Assembly (NCBI RefSeq): GCF_003752025.1
Contig: NZ_RJKR01000005.1
Span: 62,001-126,000 of the forward strand
Source: Curtobacterium sp. PhB115
GTDB lineage: Bacteria; Actinomycetota; Actinomycetes; Actinomycetales; Microbacteriaceae
Direction: 5' to 3'
DNA length: 64,000 nucleotides
The notes under the pieces are model-generated. The model worked only from the letters and a program-made list of their open reading frames with translations, searched no databases and was not told the DNA's origin. Made by a program: the position numbers and the translations under genes. Position 1 is the first letter of the stretch. Every line of letters starts with the position of its first letter. Shown piece after piece: positions 60,648-64,000 of this stretch.

Positions 60648-62789
60648 TCAGTCGGACGACTCGTCGTCGTACTCGTCGTCGTCCTGGTCGAGGGCGACGT
60701 CGCGGTCGTCACGGCCCGAGGGCTTCGCATCCCGCACCGTGCCGAGCAGCTTCCCGACCTCGACCGTGCCCAGCTCGCGCATCTTGCCCGGCGGCAGGCT
60801 GCCGAGGTGCAGCGGCCCGAACGAGCGCCGGACGAGTTCGAGGACCGGGTGGTCGACGGCCTCGAGCATGCGTCGGACGATCCGGTTGCGGCCGGAGTGC
60901 AGCGTGATCTCGACGAGCGACTCACCGCGGGAGGACTCGAGCAACCGCACCTTGTCGGCCTTGATCGGGCCGTCCTCGAGCTCGACACCCTCGGTCAGAC
61001 GCTGGACCACGGCGGGGTTCACGTTGCCGTGCACCTTCGCGATGTAGGTCTTCTGCACGCCGAACGACGGGTGTGCCAGCACGTGCGCCAGGTCGCCGTC
61101 GTTCGTCAGGACGAGCAGCCCGGAGGTCTCGGTGTCCAGTCGGCCGACGTTGAACAGGCGCTCCTCGTAGCGGTCCACGAACTCGGTCAGGTCGCGGCGC
61201 CCGCGCTCGTCCTGCAGGCTCGAGACGACACCGGTCGGCTTGTTCAGCACGATGTACCGCCGCGAGGAGTCGATCTGCACCGGCACGCCGTCGACCGAGA
61301 TCGCGTCGGTCGCGGGGTCGACACGACGCCCGAGGGCGTCCACGACCTGGCCGTTGACCGTCACGCGGCCCTCGACGATCAGGTTCTCCGCGACCCGGCG
61401 AGATGCCACGCCCGCAGCGGCGATCACCTTCTGCAGGCGCTCCCCCTCTGCCTGGAGGCCCGGCTCGGCCCCGGCAGACGCCGTCCCGTCCGCCGCGTCC
61501 CAGTCTTCGATGATGGGCCGTTCGGGCGTGCCCTCCGCCGGAGCACCGTGGCTGTCGCGCTCACCGCTCGGCTTCGGCGTGGTGCGGTTGCCGGCGGTGT
61601 TGCTGCCCTTGCCGGGGCGGTCGCTGTTGCGGACGCTCGTGGTGCCGCCGACGTAGCGGCGGCCGTTGTGCCAGACGCGACTCTGCTGGCCGTCGGGGCC
61701 GCGGCGGTCGTCGCGCTGACCGGAGCCGGCACGGTCGTCGCGGTTGTCACGGGGTGCCGAGCTGCGGTCGTCGCGACCCCGGTAGCCACCACGGTCATCA
61801 CGAGGCGCCGAACTGCGGTCGTCGCGGCCGCGGTAGCCTCCACGGTCGTCACGGGGTGCCGAGCCGCGGTCGTCGCGGCCGCGGTACCCGCCACGGTCAT
61901 CGCGGGGCGCCGAACTGCGGTCGTCGCGACCCCGGTAGCCACCACGGTCGTCACGGGGCGCCGAGTTGCCGCGGTATCCACCACGGTCGTCACGCGGAGC
62001 CGAGCTGCGGTCGTCACGCCCCCGGTAACCGCCGCGGTCATCACGCGGGGCAGACCCCCGGTAGCCGCCACGGTCATCACGGGGCGCGGCACCGCGGTCA
62101 TCGCGACCCCGGTACCCACCACGGTCGTCACGCGGCGCCGAGTTCCCGCGGTAGCCGCCACGGTCGCCGCCGCCGGCGCGGTCGTCACGGCCGCGGTACC
62201 CACCGCGGTCGTCACGCGGAGCCGAGTTGCCTCGGTACCCACCTCGATCGTCACGCGGAGCCGAACTGCGATCATCGCGACCCCGGTACCCGCCACGGTC
62301 GTCACGCGGAGCCGAGCTGCCTCGGTACCCACCACGGTCATCGCGCGGAGCCGAACTGCGGTCATCACGGCCGCGGTAGCCGCCACGATCGTCGCGCGGC
62401 GCCGAGCTGCGGTCATCGCGACCCTGGTACCCACCACGGTCATCACGCGGAGCAGAGTTGCCTCGGTACCCGCCACGGTCGTCACGCGGAGCCGAGTTGC
62501 CCCGGTACCCACCACGGTCGTCGCGCGGCGCCGAGTTGCCCCGGTACCCACCACGGTCGCCACCGCGATCGTCACGGGACTCGTACCCGCCACGACGGTC
62601 GTCGTCACGCGGCGGACGTGCTCCCCCGCGGTCGTCGCGACCGTACCCGCCGGAGCGGCCACCGGCACTGGAGCCGGCCCCGCCGCGGCCGGGAGCCGAG
62701 CGGCCGGGGCGATCCGGGCCTCCCGAGCGTCCGTTGCGGTCGTCTCTGTCTCGGGGCGCGCCGCGCCCCCGGTCGTCAAACCCGGCCAT
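60648..62789 (-). CDS. rluB: rRNA pseudouridine synthase RluB with giant RGG-like repeat domain
   Basis: The C-terminal 260 residues of this 713-residue protein are RluB: an S4 domain (RLQKVIAAAGVASRRVAENL), catalytic Asp in VGRLDTETSGLLVLT and the core RNRIVRRMLEAVDHPVL. It isomerises a uridine in 23S rRNA. Residues about 50-360 are a low-complexity array of DDRGGYRG, SAPRDDR and GRDDRSS units, an intrinsically disordered RGG-like tail far longer than usual. The ATG at 62789 overlaps the end of scpB by 14 bp. Confidence 0.93.
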   Translation of the reverse strand: MAGFDDRGRGAPRDRDDRNGRSGGPDRPGRSAPGRGGAGSSAGGRSGGYGRDDRGGARPPRDDDRRGGYESRDDRGGDRGGYRGNSAPRDDRGGYRGNSAPRDDRGGYRGNSAPRDDRGGYQGRDDRSSAPRDDRGGYRGRDDRSSAPRDDRGGYRGSSAPRDDRGGYRGRDDRSSAPRDDRGGYRGNSAPRDDRGGYRGRDDRAGGGDRGGYRGNSAPRDDRGGYRGRDDRGAAPRDDRGGYRGSAPRDDRGGYRGRDDRSSAPRDDRGGYRGNSAPRDDRGGYRGRDDRSSAPRDDRGGYRGRDDRGSAPRDDRGGYRGRDDRSSAPRDDRGGYRGRDDRSSAPRDNRDDRAGSGQRDDRRGPDGQQSRVWHNGRRYVGGTTSVRNSDRPGKGSNTAGNRTTPKPSGERDSHGAPAEGTPERPIIEDWDAADGTASAGAEPGLQAEGERLQKVIAAAGVASRRVAENLIVEGRVTVNGQVVDALGRRVDPATDAISVDGVPVQIDSSRRYIVLNKPTGVVSSLQDERGRRDLTEFVDRYEERLFNVGRLDTETSGLLVLTNDGDLAHVLAHPSFGVQKTYIAKVHGNVNPAVVQRLTEGVELEDGPIKADKVRLLESSRGESLVEITLHSGRNRIVRRMLEAVDHPVLELVRRSFGPLHLGSLPPGKMRELGTVEVGKLLGTVRDAKPSGRDDRDVALDQDDDEYDDESSD

Positions 62790-63495
62790 CGGGGATCCCT
62801 TCGTTCTGCTCGAAGCCGTCCGCACCGTCGTCCAGGAGGGGCGAGATGAGCGGCAGCTCGTCGAGCGAGTTGATGCCGAGCTGCTGCAGGAGCAGATCGG
62901 ACGTGACGTAGTTGATGGCGCCGGTCTCGGCGTCGGTGAACGACTCCTCGATGAGGCCGCGCGCGACCAAGGTGCGGACCACGCCGTCGACGTTGACGGC
63001 GCGGATCGAGGCGATCTGCGATCGGGTGATCGGCTGCTTGTAGGCGACGACCGCGAGGGTCTCGAGGGCGGCCTGGGACAGTCGCGCGGGGCGCTCGGCC
63101 TCGACGAACTGCTCGACGACGGCGTCGAGGTCCGATCGGACGTAGAAGCGCCAGCCGCCGCCGACCTCGCGGAGTTCGAACCCGCGCCGGACCGTGCCGT
63201 CGACCCCGTCGAAGTCGGCGACCAGGCGTTCGACCGCCTGGCGGACCGCTGGGACGGGGGCGTTCACGGCGGCGCCGAGGGCGACGAGCGACTGCGGTTC
63301 GTCGGCGATCATCAGGATCGCCTCGAGCTGGCGGTCGATCGGGGTCGACGGGTGCGCCTGCGGCGTGTGCTCGTGCTCGTGCTCGTGCTCGGCCGCTGCG
63401 CGTGCGTGGATCTCGTGTTCGATCGCGCGGGCGTCGGCCATCTCGTCGGCGCCACCGGGTTCGGCACTGGACGTGTCGTGCGCGTCATCCGTCAT
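62776..63495 (-). CDS. scpB: Segregation and condensation protein B
   Basis: The 239-residue protein has a His/Glu-rich N-terminal 45 residues and then two winged-helix domains (QLEAILMIADEPQSLVALGA, then LSQAALETLAVVAYKQPITR and VRTLVARGLIEES), the ScpB kleisin-partner fold. It joins ScpA and SMC in chromosome condensation. The start overlaps the end of scpA and the stop overlaps rluB. Confidence 0.95.
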   Translation of the reverse strand: MTDDAHDTSSAEPGGADEMADARAIEHEIHARAAAEHEHEHEHTPQAHPSTPIDRQLEAILMIADEPQSLVALGAAVNAPVPAVRQAVERLVADFDGVDGTVRRGFELREVGGGWRFYVRSDLDAVVEQFVEAERPARLSQAALETLAVVAYKQPITRSQIASIRAVNVDGVVRTLVARGLIEESFTDAETGAINYVTSDLLLQQLGINSLDELPLISPLLDDGADGFEQNEGIPDGRV

Positions 63496-64000
63496 AGTCG
63501 GCTCCCAGGTTGGCGAGGCTCTCGTCGGACCAGTCCTCGGCGGTCCATCGGAGCGTGAGTTCCCCGAGCGGCTCGAGTTGTTCGAACGAGATCGATGCGT
63601 TCCGGTACAGCTCCAGGATCGCGAGGAAGCGAGCCACCACGATACCCGTCTGGTCGACGCCCGCGACCAGTTCCCGGAACGAGACCCCCTCGCCGTCGCG
63701 CATGCGGAGGATCGAGACGACGATCGCGGCCTGCTCGCGGATGCTGATGAGCGGCGCGTGCAGGTGGTCGAGGCCGACGGTCGGGATCTCCCGCGGGGCG
63801 AACGCCAGCGTCGCGAGGGCAGCGAAGTCCTGCACCGACAGAGTCCAGACGAGCTCGGGCGTGCGGGCGCGGAAGCGTTCCTCGAGTCGGACGCTCCGGA
63901 CGTGCCGGCGGGACTCCACGCCCCACCGCTCCCCGAACCAGTCGGCTGCCTGCTTGAAGGCGCGGTACTGCAGCAGTCGCGCGAAGAGCAGGTCGCGGGC
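63485..64000 (-). CDS. scpA: Segregation and condensation protein A, 5' part beyond window
   Basis: The C-terminal 171 codons are visible and the frame is open to the window edge. Features: LLFARLLQYRAFKQAADWFG, FAPREIPTVGLDHLHAP and the C-terminal winged helix GEGVSFRELVAGVDQTGIVV, then ARFLAILELYRNASISFEQL, the kleisin tail that binds the SMC head. It overlaps scpB by 11 bp. Confidence 0.93.
   Translation of the reverse strand, partial: ARDLLFARLLQYRAFKQAADWFGERWGVESRRHVRSVRLEERFRARTPELVWTLSVQDFAALATLAFAPREIPTVGLDHLHAPLISIREQAAIVVSILRMRDGEGVSFRELVAGVDQTGIVVARFLAILELYRNASISFEQLEPLGELTLRWTAEDWSDESLANLGADYDG

Noticed and set aside
61720-62640. Possible CRISPR-like repeat array
   Set aside because: The repeats are in-frame coding units without unique spacers, and no cas genes are present.
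60510-62849. Long plus-strand frame rich in Val/Thr/Arg over the rluB repeats
   Set aside because: It is an antisense shadow of the repeat-encoding rluB; periodicity comes from the DNA repeat.

Overview
The window is high-GC actinobacterial DNA. The block scpA-scpB-rluB-tyrA-cmk-der at the right end, the codon use and the overall protein style point to Microbacteriaceae, and Curtobacterium is my best guess (inference; no 16S gene is present).

Layout. 1-13.1 kb is ordinary metabolic and regulatory DNA: a LuxR-type ATPase regulator cut by the window edge, a divergent GntR regulator with an esterase/quinone oxidoreductase/SDR run, a luciferase-like flavoenzyme, a beta-propeller/Dabb pair, and a GH3 glycosidase/MFS sugar-transporter operon controlled by a divergent TetR repressor with a clear operator. 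Two copies of a palindromic intergenic repeat lie here. 13.1-34.3 kb is accessory DNA with broken genes. It holds a WXG100-type polymorphic toxin with a PD-(D/E)XK nuclease tip and a candidate immunity gene, a nucleotidyltransferase, a small kinase, two DUF1254/DUF1214 proteins, an arylsulfatase remnant, helicase-associated-domain proteins, a 1151-residue LAxTG-anchored beta-helix surface protein, and four CPBP (Abi/CAAX-type) membrane proteases. 34.5-38.55 kb is an unusual three-gene unit: two tyrosine-recombinase-like proteins with degraded active sites, translationally coupled to a 695-residue DDE transposase-like protein.

38.95-49.93 kb is a compact integrated element of about 11 kb. It is bounded by a perfect 47-bp direct repeat taken from the 3' part of tRNA-Pro(GGG). 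It carries a tyrosine integrase, an excisionase-like protein, small zinc-ribbon proteins, an HNH gene with an in-frame amber codon, a small terminase subunit, a tape measure protein, a ribbon-helix-helix regulator with its palindromic operator, an HNH-like cargo gene and a Gp3-type recombination directionality factor. Large terminase, portal, capsid, other tail genes and lysis genes are absent, so it is either a phage satellite or a heavily deleted prophage.

49.9-64 kb returns to core chromosome: a membrane protein, an endo/exonuclease-phosphatase protein, a lipoprotein, RecQ fused to a phosphoribosyltransferase domain, and the leftward block der, cmk, tyrA, rluB, scpB, scpA. The RluB protein has a very long RGG-like repetitive N-terminus.
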